Shown: piece after piece, positions 11,839-22,077 of the stretch
Position numbering within the stretch: the first letter of the stretch is position 1
Layout: every line of letters starts with the position of its first letter
Origin: Limnoperna fortunei
Lineage: Eukaryota > Mollusca > Bivalvia > Mytilida > Modiolidae
Reading direction: 5' to 3'
NCBI GenBank assembly: GCA_944474755.1
Contig: OX104119.1
Coordinates: forward strand, 1,116,001 to 1,180,000
DNA length: 64,000 nucleotides
Position numbers and translations under genes: made by a program
Notes under the pieces: generated by a model
Database searches by the model: none
Seen by the model: only the letters and a program-made list of their open reading frames with translations
Told to the model about the DNA's origin: nothing

Positions 11839-14052
11839 ACAAGAAATGAAAAATATCTCCCAAAAGGTAATAAACCTAGACACTTCTTAAATAATTGGAG
11901 ACCTATTTCTCTCCTGAACACTGTTTATAAGATTGGATCAGGAGTAATAGCAAGTAGATTTAAAAGGGTTTTGGACGTTCTCATAGATAAGGATCAGACA
12001 GGTTTCATAAGTGGAAGGTATATTGGGGAAAACATACGACTTATATATGACATAATGCAGTATGCAGAAGAAAATGAGATCCCTGGCCTTTTATTACTTA
12101 TAGATTTTGAAAAAGCATTTGATTCAATTTCCTGGGAATTCCTCTTAAATGTTTTGAAATTTTTTAATTTTGGTGAGTCAATAATAAACTGGGTAAAAGT
12201 TTTCTACAAAAATATAAATTCTGCTGTTATTCAGGGAGGGCATTTGTCAGAATTTTTCAATATAGAACGTGGGTGTCGACAAGGGGATCCTTTATCTCCT
12301 TACCTCTTTATCCTTTGTGCAGAAATTTTAGCAGTCAAAATCAGAAATAATACAAAAATAACTGGGATATCAGTTACTAAAATAGAGCATAAGCTGTCAC
12401 AATTTGCAGATGATACATCCTTGATTTTAGATGGTACTAAAGAATCATTAAATGAAGCTTTAAAAGAATTAGATTGGTTTGCGGATATATCAGGTTTAAA
12501 TATAAATTTTTCTAAGACACAAGTTATTTGGATTGGCAGTAAAAAATACAGTAAAGAAATACTTTGTCCAAACAGGAACCTTGCTTGGGGTGAAACTTCT
12601 TTTAAACTATTAGGCATTACATTTGATGTAGATTTAGATAAAATAAATGACATTAATTATGACGATAGAATTCTGCAGATTAAAAATGTTATTAAGCAAT
12701 GGTCTAAGCGGAATCTTACTGTAATAGGCAGAATAACAGTGGTAAAATCACTTATCCTACCAATACTTAACCATTTGATTATTTCATTACCAAATCCAAG
12801 CGATGAGACTATTAAAAAGTTAAATAATCTCCTGTTTTCTTTTATATGGGCTTCACCAATTCACAAAGTCAAAAAAGAAGTATTACAAAAGGGTTATGAA
12901 GAGGGTGGACTTAAAATGATTAACTTATATGCTTTTATTCTTGCTCTAAAAAGTACTTGGATAAGACGAATCCTTCGAACTAACAGCAAATGGCAAAATA
13001 TATTTCTTTCTACTATTGAAAATAAACAAATATTTAACTGTGGAATGTATAACATAAAACAGTTGCAAATGAAAATAAAAAATAAATTTTGGAAAGATGT
13101 TCTAAAATCATGGCAAATGATAATTGAAAAAGAACAAAATAACACTTGGGAAAATTTTCTTTCAAGTCCAATATGGATGAATGAAAAAGTCCAAATAGAT
13201 AATAAGCCAGTTTTTTATAAAGACTGGTTTAATGCTGGAATTATATATATAAATGATTTAATAAACACAGATGGATCATTTTACTCTTTTGACCATATAC
13301 AACACAACTTTCTAATAAAAAATAATGTCATGAAGTATAATAGCATTATTGCAGCTTTAACAGAAGCAGCAAAAATGTTTATAAAAGAAAATTATAATTT
13401 GAACTCGCCTTTCATCCCATCAGTCATTCAAGTGTTCCTAAAAAATACCAAGGGATCTAAAGATATGTACTCCATTCTAAACAGAAATCAAAGTATTCCG
13501 AATGGTAAAACTAAATGGTGTGATATCTTTCATACCAATGAACAAAATTGGAATAAATTCTTTAAGTTACCATTTGTAGTCACCAAAAACACCAAATTAC
13601 AGTGGCTTCAGTATAGAATCAATCATAGAATCGTTGCAACAAATAAATTTCTCTGTAAAATCAGAATTACTGATGATCCAAAGTGTACATTTTGCCAAAC
13701 AAATATTGAAACTATTGAACATTTATTCTGGGAGTGTGAACATGTACAATCATTTATTACAGATACTGAAAATTGGTTTCTCTCAAATGGTATAAGTATA
13801 TCATTCATCTGCCAAAACTTTCTGTTTGGTAATATAAGTAATATTTATTATGGAAATGCTGAAAATATTATACTGCTCAACATAAAACAATACATATATA
13901 ATACTAGGTGTTGTAAAGGTAGATTAAGCCTGCAATCATTAAAAGAAAAGCTTAAACACATGTACTTGATTGAAAAGATGATGTTTGTTAAAAACAAAAA
14001 AATGACTAAGTTTAATAAATTATGGAATGCATATCATATTTTATTAAATTAA
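11839..14052 (+). CDS. L1-type reverse transcriptase and C-terminal zinc knuckle (open segment)
   Basis: About 735 open codons without a proper start, the largest coding block in the window. Domains: RT fingers NNWRPISLLNTVYKI (from ~11893), IDFEKAFDSISWEF (motif A, catalytic Asp), GCRQGDPLSPYLF (motif B), FADDTSLILDG (motif C, 12403-12414), then FKLLGITFD, a thumb region, and a C-terminal knuckle C-X2-C-X8-H-X4-C (CTFCQ...EHLFWEC, ~13687-13740) typical of L1-clade ORF2. The frame ends at TAA 14050-14052. The segment itself has no stop, but its N-terminal fingers are deleted. This is a transposon protein, not a host gene. Confidence 0.9.
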   Translation, partial: TRNEKYLPKGNKPRHFLNNWRPISLLNTVYKIGSGVIASRFKRVLDVLIDKDQTGFISGRYIGENIRLIYDIMQYAEENEIPGLLLLIDFEKAFDSISWEFLLNVLKFFNFGESIINWVKVFYKNINSAVIQGGHLSEFFNIERGCRQGDPLSPYLFILCAEILAVKIRNNTKITGISVTKIEHKLSQFADDTSLILDGTKESLNEALKELDWFADISGLNINFSKTQVIWIGSKKYSKEILCPNRNLAWGETSFKLLGITFDVDLDKINDINYDDRILQIKNVIKQWSKRNLTVIGRITVVKSLILPILNHLIISLPNPSDETIKKLNNLLFSFIWASPIHKVKKEVLQKGYEEGGLKMINLYAFILALKSTWIRRILRTNSKWQNIFLSTIENKQIFNCGMYNIKQLQMKIKNKFWKDVLKSWQMIIEKEQNNTWENFLSSPIWMNEKVQIDNKPVFYKDWFNAGIIYINDLINTDGSFYSFDHIQHNFLIKNNVMKYNSIIAALTEAAKMFIKENYNLNSPFIPSVIQVFLKNTKGSKDMYSILNRNQSIPNGKTKWCDIFHTNEQNWNKFFKLPFVVTKNTKLQWLQYRINHRIVATNKFLCKIRITDDPKCTFCQTNIETIEHLFWECEHVQSFITDTENWFLSNGISISFICQNFLFGNISNIYYGNAENIILLNIKQYIYNTRCCKGRLSLQSLKEKLKHMYLIEKMMFVKNKKMTKFNKLWNAYHILLN

Positions 14053-14397
14053 GACTTTATTATGTATACATATATGATGAATGTACAAAATATATCATTT
14101 ATAACTTACAATACTGTATATTATATATTATATATATATACTTAAGCAGGAATGGCAAAATTTCAGTTTTTCACTTGAAATAAAGATACTTCTTTCTCCC
14201 ATTTCTCTTCTTTTCACTTCTTCTATACCTACCTTTCTTAAAACTCTTATAAAAAAATTCAGCAACTGTTTTATTTTTGTATACATATCACTTAAAGTTA
14301 CTACAATTGTATATTATTCATTATTATTGTGATATTCATATGTAGATGTATGTATTTGTTGTTGGAAAATAAAAAATTAAATTAAAAAAAAAAAAAC

Positions 14398-15635
14398 AAT
14401 GTAAATGAGTGGCCTAGCCGATATATCCAGATATCAATACTTTGTAGAAATATCGTATGTTAAAGTTTTTATTCTAGTTAAACCATAAGTGACAATTGAA
14501 AATCATTATTTTGTTTTGGAGTATTATTCCATGATCATAGAATGAAGAATTTCTGTATACCTAATGGCTGGTTCTTTACATAGTCCGAGACAATTGTTGT
14601 TCCGTCGGTTTTCTTTGCTATTTTCTTTTAGTATTAATATTTAAATCAAATTTTTCCCAATTAGTAAATAGAGAGGTTGAGATCAGAAACTTGTACTTGT
14701 ACTGGTACACGTAGAAACACATACACAGGTTTACTTGCAGTTATGTGTTGAGATTTCTTTTCACTTGTAAGTGTATTTCCGTTCTCATTAGTATATAAGG
14801 CACCAAAATTAAAATCAAAAGTGAAAAGAAACCAAAATTACTTAAATAGATTTGTCAGTCCATTGTATGAAGCATATATTAAGCTTTTGATATTAGCGCC
14901 AAATTAAAATCAAAGTGCAGACTGCACTGAAGGAAAGGTTGCTTCAAAAGTATGAAATTAGATTCCTGCCTCATGTTTGACAGGCAATAAAACAAACCAA
15001 TGTAAACTAAATCAGGTAAATTTAGAAACATCTTAGATATAAATTCAAAACACTAGAAAAAAACTTTGAAATCCTCATAATTGATAGCCCCAGCTCCCCT
15101 ATGTCTTGAATGGCAATGTCCAGGTCATTTCTGTTGGAAACTCCAAAAATCGTTTTGCTCAAACTGTAAATATCAGGTGCACAATTCCACCATATGACAA
15201 AGGATCAAATCCCACTCAGTGGTGAAAGTAGTTGTGGATAAGAGATAGGTATCCCCTACATCAAAGAATGGCAAGTCAATGTTTGCTATGGAAAATCCTA
15301 AATATCATTCCAATTCAAATATAAAATATCAGGTGTACAATAGCACTATCTGACAAAGAGTCCATCAAAATCCATTCAGTGCAACAATACAATTGAAGAT
15401 GCTTCTATCATAACTTTTATAAATATATTAATAAATAAGACAAAATTGCTGCAGCCCATTTCAGACATAAAAATCGCACCTGTCATATGGCTGGAATATA
15501 ACTTGCATCAAATACATGTACATTTCTCCCTATACATGTAAGGGATGGCATAAGTTTCTAAAATATTCAAACCTAAAATAATTTATTACTATTGATCGAA
15601 TGCCTGTCAGCACTTGTTTAAATCTTACTGCTGCA
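14398..15635. other. No gene seen
   Basis: AT-rich sequence after the LINE poly(A). No open frame resembles a protein and no tandem structure was noticed. Confidence 0.5.
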
Positions 15636-15765
15636 AGGGTGTGCTCAACTTCAATCTTGATTGACAATTATTAAAAGACTCCTACAATCTGGCTTTCTCC
15701 TTCAATAAAAACAGGATGCCAAAAATATAGTTGACAAATTGCCGAAAGTGGTATTAAACAATTAC
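15636..15765 (+). repeat. Old SINE fragment (mollusc tRNA-SINE body)
   Basis: Diverged match to the body of the SINE at 29251-29517: GTGTGCTCAACTTCAATCTTGATTGAC, GGCTTTCTCCTTCAATAAAAACAGGATGCC, AATTGCCGAAAGTGGTATTAAACAA. The tRNA-like head with A and B boxes is missing. Confidence 0.7.
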
Positions 15766-15788
15766 AACATAGCCATAGGGATCTGTGC

Positions 15789-15901
15789 AAATCAATTTAC
15801 TTGTGCTTTCAAATGATACTGGGTCGATTTTGTTATATCGAGTCCCACACACTATAACAAGATCAACCCAGTATTATTCAAAAGCGCATGTAAATCAATT
15901 T
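15789..15901. repeat. Imperfect fold-back repeat with ~49-bp arms
   Basis: Left arm 15789-15837 (AAATCAATTTACTTGTGC... to ...GTTATA) pairs with right arm 15853-15901 with several mismatches. Arms share AAATCAATTTAC and ACTGGGT-GAT-TTGTTATA. A lone-arm relative is at 3350-3385. A MITE-like element, no coding. Confidence 0.7.
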
Positions 15902-16404
15902 TTAATCACCCGGATTCAAATAAACATAAAATTGTAAGACTGTATGAGGCAACATATATCTTAAATCAGAATGCATGTCAACTAGTTTGTTTTAAATTTA
16001 AACAGTGTGTTAATAGCTTATAAAAGACACAAATAAATAGAGTGCTTTTCTGCTTGCATTTTTAAAAATTAATATTCAATATGCGATATTGTAACTTTTT
16101 ATTACAAAAATCCAATAAAAAAATTTCCACTGTACATACTCCATACTATGCTTATTGTTTACATGTACTTGACTTTTGCTACGCAATCTGACATTTTTTG
16201 TTTTCAACGTGTGTCTTACGATGTTTGCAAAAGATCGCCAGCTTTCGTGACGTTCTATGGCATTCGCGCCTAAACCGCCAACGACATTACCCCAAGGTTT
16301 TCAGATGGACAATAATCGCTTGCTCCAAATTACACCCATTCTAATTTTGGTCAAAATTAACCTTGGAAAATCGCTCTATCAAATTAAACAAGTGTGGACA
16401 CAGA
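15902..16404. other. No gene seen
   Basis: No supported feature. The 73-codon open stretch starting at 16257 runs into the following repeat element and has no recognisable similarity. Confidence 0.5.
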
Positions 16405-17665
16405 AAAACGTCTCGCCTGTATTCCGCATCAGTAACGAAAATAAATTTCGTCATAAGCATTACGTAAATAGCATTTAATATCAGCAGCGGCCTGCATACA
16501 AAATATTGTCACCATACCCTGCATAGTTACAGGGGAACAGCCGTAACCCAAAAATTTTAACGTAGTTGCTGGACCGTGAAATTGAGGTCAAGGTCATGTG
16601 GAACCTACCAGACAGTCATGTACTATTCATCAGCAACCTATATACCAAATATTGTCATCCTACCATGTGTAGTTACAGAGGAACTATCGTAACCCAAAAA
16701 CTTTTAATGTAGTTGCTGGACCGTGAAATTGAGGTCAAGGTCAGGTGACACCTACCAGACAGTCATGTACTAGTCATCAGCAACCTATACACCAAATATT
16801 TTCATCCTACCATGTGTAGTTACAGAGGAACTGTCGTAACCCAAAAACTTTAACGTAGTCGCTGGACCGTGAAATTGAGGTCAAGGTCAGGTGACACCTA
16901 CCAGACAGTCATGTACTAGTCATCAGCAACCTATACACCAAATATTGTCATCCTACCATGCGTAGTTACAGAGGAACTGTCGTAACCCAAAAACTTTAAC
17001 GTAGTCGCTGGACCGTGAAATTGAGGTCAAGGTCAGGTGACACCTACCAGACAGTCATGTACTAGTCATCAGCAACCTATACACCAAATATTGTCATCCT
17101 ACCATGCGTAGTTACAGAGGAACTGTCGTAACCCAAAAACTTTAACATAGTCACTGGACCGTGAAATTGAGGTCAAGGTCAGGTGACACCTACCAGACAG
17201 TCATGTACTAGTCATCAGCAACCTATACACCAAATATTGTCATCCTACCATGCGTAGTTACAGAGGAACTGTCGTAACCCAAAAACTTTAACGTAGTCAC
17301 TGGACCGTGAAATTGAGGTCAAGGTCAGGTGACACCTACCAGACAGTCATGTACTAGTCATCAGCAACCTATACACCAAATATTGTCATCCTACCATGCG
17401 TAGTTACAGGGGAACTGTCGTAACCCAAAAACTTTAACTTAGTCGCTGGACCGTGAAATTGAGGTCAAGGTCAGGTGACAGGTGACTGACTGGCAAGTAC
17501 TCATCATAAGCTACCTCTGGACCAAATTTGATGGACCTAGGGCTTGGGCTTACAAAGATATGAAGCAAGATGTCAAATGTTTACGCCGCCGCCGCCGCCG
17601 CCGGATTCCCATACATATGTCTCGCCTCCAGCGACTTTCGTCGCAGGCGAGACAAAAAACAGCAT
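16405..17665 (+). mobile_element. Hairpin-ended element with 146-bp tandem core
   Basis: Non-autonomous element. The 5' part holds GTCTCGCCT at 16410-16418. The core is about seven copies of a unit; the phrase CCGTGAAATTGAGGTCAAGG occurs at 16573, 16721, 16867, 17013, 17159, 17305 and 17451, giving one spacing of 148 and five of 146 bp. A unique part follows, then (GCC)n at about 17584-17602, then a terminal hairpin at 17619-17653: GTCTCGCCT...AGGCGAGAC with an inner GCGAC-TTTC-GTCGC stem. The 5' GTCTCGCCT and the 3' AGGCGAGAC form a subterminal inverted repeat. The plan matches Helentron-associated (HINE-like) elements; this assignment is inference. Confidence 0.8.
16485..17480 (+). repeat. 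146-bp tandem array, ~7 units
   Basis: Units are nearly identical in the middle (period exactly 146 between 16721 and 17451) and more diverged at the 5' edge. Each unit has GAGGTCAAGGTCA, that is, two AGGTCA half-sites in direct contact including TCAAGGTCA. Homogeneous inner units indicate recent amplification or homogenisation. Non-coding. Confidence 0.9.
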
Positions 17666-19678
17666 TTCAAAATGCTGAACAAATGTTAAAAAATAATTGC
17701 TGATTCAATTTGCACCTTTTTGGATCTATACATAAGGAACATAAGATCTACCATAAGCGCTAAGAGGTTTTATTTGTGACTCAAAAAATCTCTGCTAAAA
17801 CACACTGACTTGATCACATCTTCCTTTGTTTTAAGGAACACATAAAGTGAAGAAAAATGGATGCAATGAGAAGTGACAAGTCTGAAGAATCAGTATGTAA
17901 AAGTCTCCTTTGATCAAATGCTATGCACTAAGTTTAAACAAATATTTGAAAGATGTTTTCTAAACTAATCTCTTTGAAGAAGTTTTATAAACTAATCTCT
18001 TTGCTATGGAGGCATCAGTGTGATTTTGCGTCCACTAAATATTCATGAGAATTACTCATGAGCCCTGTTATCAGTGGAAAGTTATCTATTGCGATACATT
18101 ATTGTATGTGTTTCCCCCAAAAAGGTTTTTATTTTGTATTATTACATGAATTTTGTGTTTTTTTGATTGGTCTAAAAACAACGTTTAAGTCACAATAAAT
18201 CGCAACAGTACTAAAATTACATAAATGGTTGTATGCTGCACGATTCCGATATTGACCTGGTTTTTATGTTTTAGCTAGAATAGCCGTCTTAATAAATTCA
18301 CTCCTGCAATCAAATTGATTGTATCAATTGTATTGCACACAATTCATTGACGTTTGCTACACATACATTGATTGTGTCAACAGCAAATGGGAGAAAAGCC
18401 CGCTCTGCGATTCATTTATACTCTTCTCAATATTTGAAACTGGAATTTCAGTTTCAAATAAGGGTAACTAGCTGAATAACAATTACAACATGTAAACGGG
18501 TGCTCCATTAGAATGCATTCTCTTTTTCTGATCAAGGGAGATGGTGGTTTTATTCATGTCCTAGCGGCTCGATGAATATTACATTTTCTCTGGCTAATAA
18601 ATCCTGATAGGGACCTATATAAAAGTCATTAATTGTATAATAGTGTATGGTACAGTTATTGGTATTTCATTTGGTATTGGTTTTGTGACACAGGCATTAA
18701 CATGACTAGTGATAGGAGGTACTGCCATTGAAAGTTAAAAAACTGGCCTTTACTGTTTCTGGCTACTCAGAATCATCTAAACCTATATGTAAAACTATAA
18801 GGGCCAATGCATTGCAATACAACTGCCTTTAGTTTATAGTTTAGGCTTAAACCTAGTTTGGTTGGTTTCATTTCAGGTCTCAAAAACAGGTTTTGGTTTA
18901 CGATTTTTGACACGAGAAAGAGTTTTTTTAACAGGTTTTTTTTTCTGGCAGTGCCAATAAATATATTTTCATATATAACGGTTGAATTGGAGTGAATAAC
19001 ATTTGGTAAAAAAAATATTTATTTTCTATGTCTTTTGCATCAATTTTATTTATTTTCAACAAAATTGTGAATATACATGTATAGTGCATGGCTGCATGCA
19101 TCTCATAAAAAATGTTTTCCACGATTACAATTGTGTTTCACTGTTAAACTCATGGTTTCTAAACTGCAATTATCAGTTTGATGTAAACAAATAAAAAACT
19201 GGTTTTGGTTTCAAACCAGTTTTAAACCAGTTTTGTGGAAGAAATTGAAGATTTGATAAACCCTTTAAAAACTAAAACTTGTTTGGGAATAACAAATTTG
19301 ATCCTAATTATTCTGTACTCGTAAATGAAACTAAAACCCATTTTTTCTAAACTGGATCAAAGCCAGTTTAAAATCTGAACTAGTTCTGCTGCAACAAATG
19401 TGCCTTTAAATCAAAATAGTTGACCCTACCACTGCCTTTAATATATTTCAGTAGATATTCTTTGCTTCTCTTTGTACTGGCATTACAATGAGAAAGACAC
19501 ACTTGGGTTGTGTTGGTTACTCACAGCACATGCTTCCAGTAACTGGCTGTTGCAAGTTCAGAAAAAAAAGTTCTCCTAAACAAACCATTTTTTGATTAGG
19601 GATAATATAATCACGGTGAAAAAGGAAATCCCACACACCTATTTTACTGCAATAAGATCAATTAAAACAATAACAAAC
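17666..19678. other. No gene seen
   Basis: Two kilobases without a supported gene. A cluster of AAACCAGTTTT / AAACTGGTTT palindromic words occurs at about 18888-19375 (for example 19200-19235), possibly a decayed local repeat. Confidence 0.45.
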
Positions 19679-19877
19679 CTGGTCTGACAGCACCTTCCTT
19701 TTCTGAGCATGACTCATTATATGTAGCTTTATTAACATCCTCCAGACAGGTATATACAGTATTGGTGTCATTCTGTTTTGTACATAACCCTCCACTCCTT
19801 ACTTGCCTCTGTGAACCATCTGGGCATAACAAATCATAAGCCAAGACTATGCTGGGCAAAAAAAATATTGCAAGGAT
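19679..19877 (-). CDS. Candidate internal exon, secreted Cys-rich protein
   Basis: On the minus strand, TTCTTTCAG (acceptor) precedes 19877 and CAG|GTTTGT (donor) follows 19679, bounding 199 nt that are open in one frame (phase 0 at entry). The exon encodes a hydrophobic stretch ILAIFFLPSIVLA like the end of a signal peptide, then a polar Cys-containing region (YDLLCPDGSQ, GGLCTKQN, YTCLEDV, ESCSEKEG; four Cys in ~45 residues) as in small extracellular Cys-rich domains. The open frame also extends upstream without an intron to an ATG at 19991. No family is recognised and no other exon was found. A host gene is plausible but unproven. Confidence 0.4.
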
Positions 19878-20156
19878 CTGAAAGAATGTAAAAATATTAT
19901 GTAGCCAGTTGGAGACAAACACAGCTGTATTTATTGTGTAAAATATATGTACATCAACATGTGTATTATTGTTCTTTTCTTTGTTTACCATATATAGCTA
20001 CAATAATGTTGCTCTTTTGAAGTTTTGACAATTTTAATCTTAGCTGAGTTACAAAAAGGTACCAGTTGTAATGAATCAAACAGTGAAGTGTGACAGTCAT
20101 GTGTTTTAAACATATTTTCTGCTGTTAGTACATGTTGCTGTTAGTACATGTATATA

Positions 20157-20395
20157 AACAAGTGTGGACTGTGAGAACTCACAAAGGGATACACCCGCTT
20201 TGCTTACAAGTCCAATTATCTCCCCTTAGTGATATCCGAGGTTATTAAAAATCCTTCATGCACATCTACATATAATGTTCTTCCTTTATGCTAAGTTTCA
20301 TTAAATTTCTTCAGGCGATTTAGGAGGAGTTTCACTTAAAAGGTATGTGGACAGACAGACAGACAGACAGACAAGTTTACGGGGGTATAATAAAC
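20157..20395 (+). repeat. Interspersed repeat ending in (GACA)n, copy 1
   Basis: Homologous to 47768-47995. Shared phrases: AACAAGTGTGGACT, AAGTCCAATTATCTCCCCTTA-TGATATCCGAGG, ATCCTTCATGCACATCTACATATAATGT, AGTTTCATTAAATTTC and a final GACAGACAGACA run (20349-20372). A small hairpin TGTGAGAACTCACA (20170-20183) lies near the 5' end. Family unknown; the layout (5' hairpin, 3' microsatellite) recalls the other non-autonomous elements here. Confidence 0.8.
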
Positions 20396-20572
20396 TGCTC
20401 ATGGTTTTATAAATATAATATTCCCTCTGCCATTCAGTACACAACAGTTGATATTTTAACAATGCATAATTAATTATGTTTGCACCACTATAATTATATT
20501 CATGTGATAATTTATTATGTTTAATGCTTTGATTGGATAAAAACACATAAATTACATCATCTCAAATAATTT

Positions 20573-20739
20573 ATTATAGGATTAAACGCTTCTTTTCAGT
20601 AATTCATCGATGTATGAACGAGGTCGACTCACTCACAAACAAATAAACGGCCGAAGGCCGTTTATGATAAGTTTGTGAGTGAGTCGACCTCGTTCATACA
20701 TCGATGAATTACTGAAAATAAGCGTTTAATCCTTATAAT
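20573..20739. repeat. 167-bp near-perfect fold-back
   Basis: Left arm 20573-20640 and right arm 20671-20739 are reverse complements with one substitution and one indel over ~68 bp. The 30-nt centre contains a second perfect hairpin ATAAACGGCC-GAA-GGCCGTTTAT (20643-20665). The whole block could extrude as one long cruciform. A weaker relative may lie at 63327-63392 (CACTCACAAA...TTTGTGAGTCGGCCG). Probably a MITE-like fold-back element. Confidence 0.88.
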
Positions 20740-21000
20740 TCTTCCAAAATTGTTTTAATATATTTAACATTCTTGTCCCAAAATAAAATTTATTATAAGT
20801 GTGTGACGCGTAGGAATATATACAACGAACTGAAGACGAAGACGTGGTCGGTTTGAAGGGAATAACTGGCATTGACAACAGATACAATTTACGATTTGCC
20901 GAGAAGATTATTAATAAAAACAAAAGAAGACTCAACTAAAAACAATATTCCGTATACTAATGTTCGTCATTGTACCCGCGGTTTATATTAACGTCATATG

Positions 21001-21008
21001 TGACGTCA
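21001..21008. promoter_or_regulatory. CRE-like palindrome TGACGTCA
   Basis: A perfect consensus cAMP-response element sits 82 bp upstream of the candidate start codon at 21090, in a GTCATATGTGACGTCATATATG context. In animals such sites bind CREB/ATF bZIP dimers and are enriched close to transcription starts. Chance occurrence in 64 kb is possible, so support is only positional. Confidence 0.3.
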
Positions 21009-21089
21009 TATATGTTCAAACGGAACGGAACCTAGCTAGATGTTCTTTCTTAAATACGAAGAGGAAAAACAATAGTTGTCGTTTGTTCA

Positions 21090-21193
21090 ATGGATTTATC
21101 AGTGAAGATTGCTAGAGATGTGCAGAGACATGGAGTTGGTGACAAATTCGTGCATCTTGCTATTTCGTTGATTTGTTGTGACCGCGAAAAAAG
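21090..21193 (+). CDS. Candidate first coding exon, unknown protein
   Basis: An ATG at 21090 opens 34 codons plus two bases ending at AAAAAG|GTAATT, a good splice donor. Without splicing the frame would stop at once (TAA inside the donor). The peptide starts MDLSVKIARDVQRHGVGDKF and ends with an ICCDREK segment; base composition is less AT-rich than its surroundings. A CRE-like site lies just upstream. I do not recognise the protein and could not find the next exon by eye, so this is a proposal only. Confidence 0.35.
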
Positions 21194-22077
21194 GTAATTT
21201 TACCGTTACGGCTATTGTGTGTATTTGAAATGATTCATAATTGAAATTACAAGAAACGCAATTTCAAAGTATCGTTTATATATGCCTTCACACTCGGATT
21301 TCGTGCACATTCGAATTCGGCTATTTCGTCATTCAGCAATGTGTACAATGAATCCAAAACGAAGTGTACTGTTAAAATATTTTCTTGTATGTATTTGTCT
21401 ATAAAACAAATGATTGCAGCTGGTTCAATTAAATAGCTTTCCGTTTAAGCAATACATCGCTCAAGATATTTGAATCGCCAAATTTCGAGTGTACTGGCTT
21501 AATTTATTGTCTGAAGCATAAATGACACATGGCCGCCATATTTGTTTACTTTTAGCAAAAAAAAAAGTAGTTCCCCAAAAATCGTTCATGAAAGTATGAA
21601 CGGATCTGGGAAGTACTGGTTTATGGCCTTTTGACTAATCAAAAATGACTTTAAACGTAAACGAATGTCAGATAAGAATTATAATTCAATATTTCGATAC
21701 TTCCAGTATCCAAGATGGCATTCTCCTAGCGTATCGAACGGGAGATGGAACAATGTTTTGTCCCAGCAGTGATTTTTAAATAAATCAATTGAGATTTCAA
21801 TAAAATATAATATAAATGAAAATATCGGGCTGCATTTTGATGTTTTTTATTAATATCTACAGAACTGAGATTCCTTTGTTACTTTTGTTTGTATATTCCG
21901 GACTTAGTACATATATTGAGGTATAGTTGGGTTTCTGTAATTATTTTTGCAGCATTAAAAATCGCAACTAATTTTAATGAGAAGGATTAAACACTGTATT
22001 TTATGACATTATTAATGTGTAAACTCCAGGGACTCCCTCACAAACTTGACAAAAAGTTCTCCGGACTTTACACATTA
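21194..22077. other. No gene seen (possible intron)
   Basis: If the exon at 21090-21193 is real, this is the start of its intron. No repeat or frame was recognised up to the element at 22078. Confidence 0.4.

Larger units (their letters stand above)
10499..14397 (+). mobile_element. L1/Tx1-type LINE with poly(A) tail
   Basis: A non-LTR retrotransposon with an ORF2-type protein of endonuclease, linker, RT and C-terminal CCHC, followed by a ~340-bp AT-rich 3' UTR and a terminal A run (14383-14396). ORF2 begins at ATG 10499 (MCALKILTVNCQGLN), the expected first strand of an APE endonuclease. It is broken by TAA at 10667, a frameshift in the A-rich stretch near 11465-11485, and an apparent internal deletion at 11814-11860. 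No ORF1 is seen upstream, so the copy may be 5' truncated at ORF2. Its RT is related to that of the minus-strand L1 at 36-39 kb. Confidence 0.9.

Noticed and set aside
16485..17480. CRISPR array
   Set aside because: Units are wholly repetitive, with no unique spacers, in a eukaryotic transposon context.
17482..17703. 73-codon frame with an Arg run
   Set aside because: The Arg run is the (GCC)n microsatellite of the hairpin-ended element.
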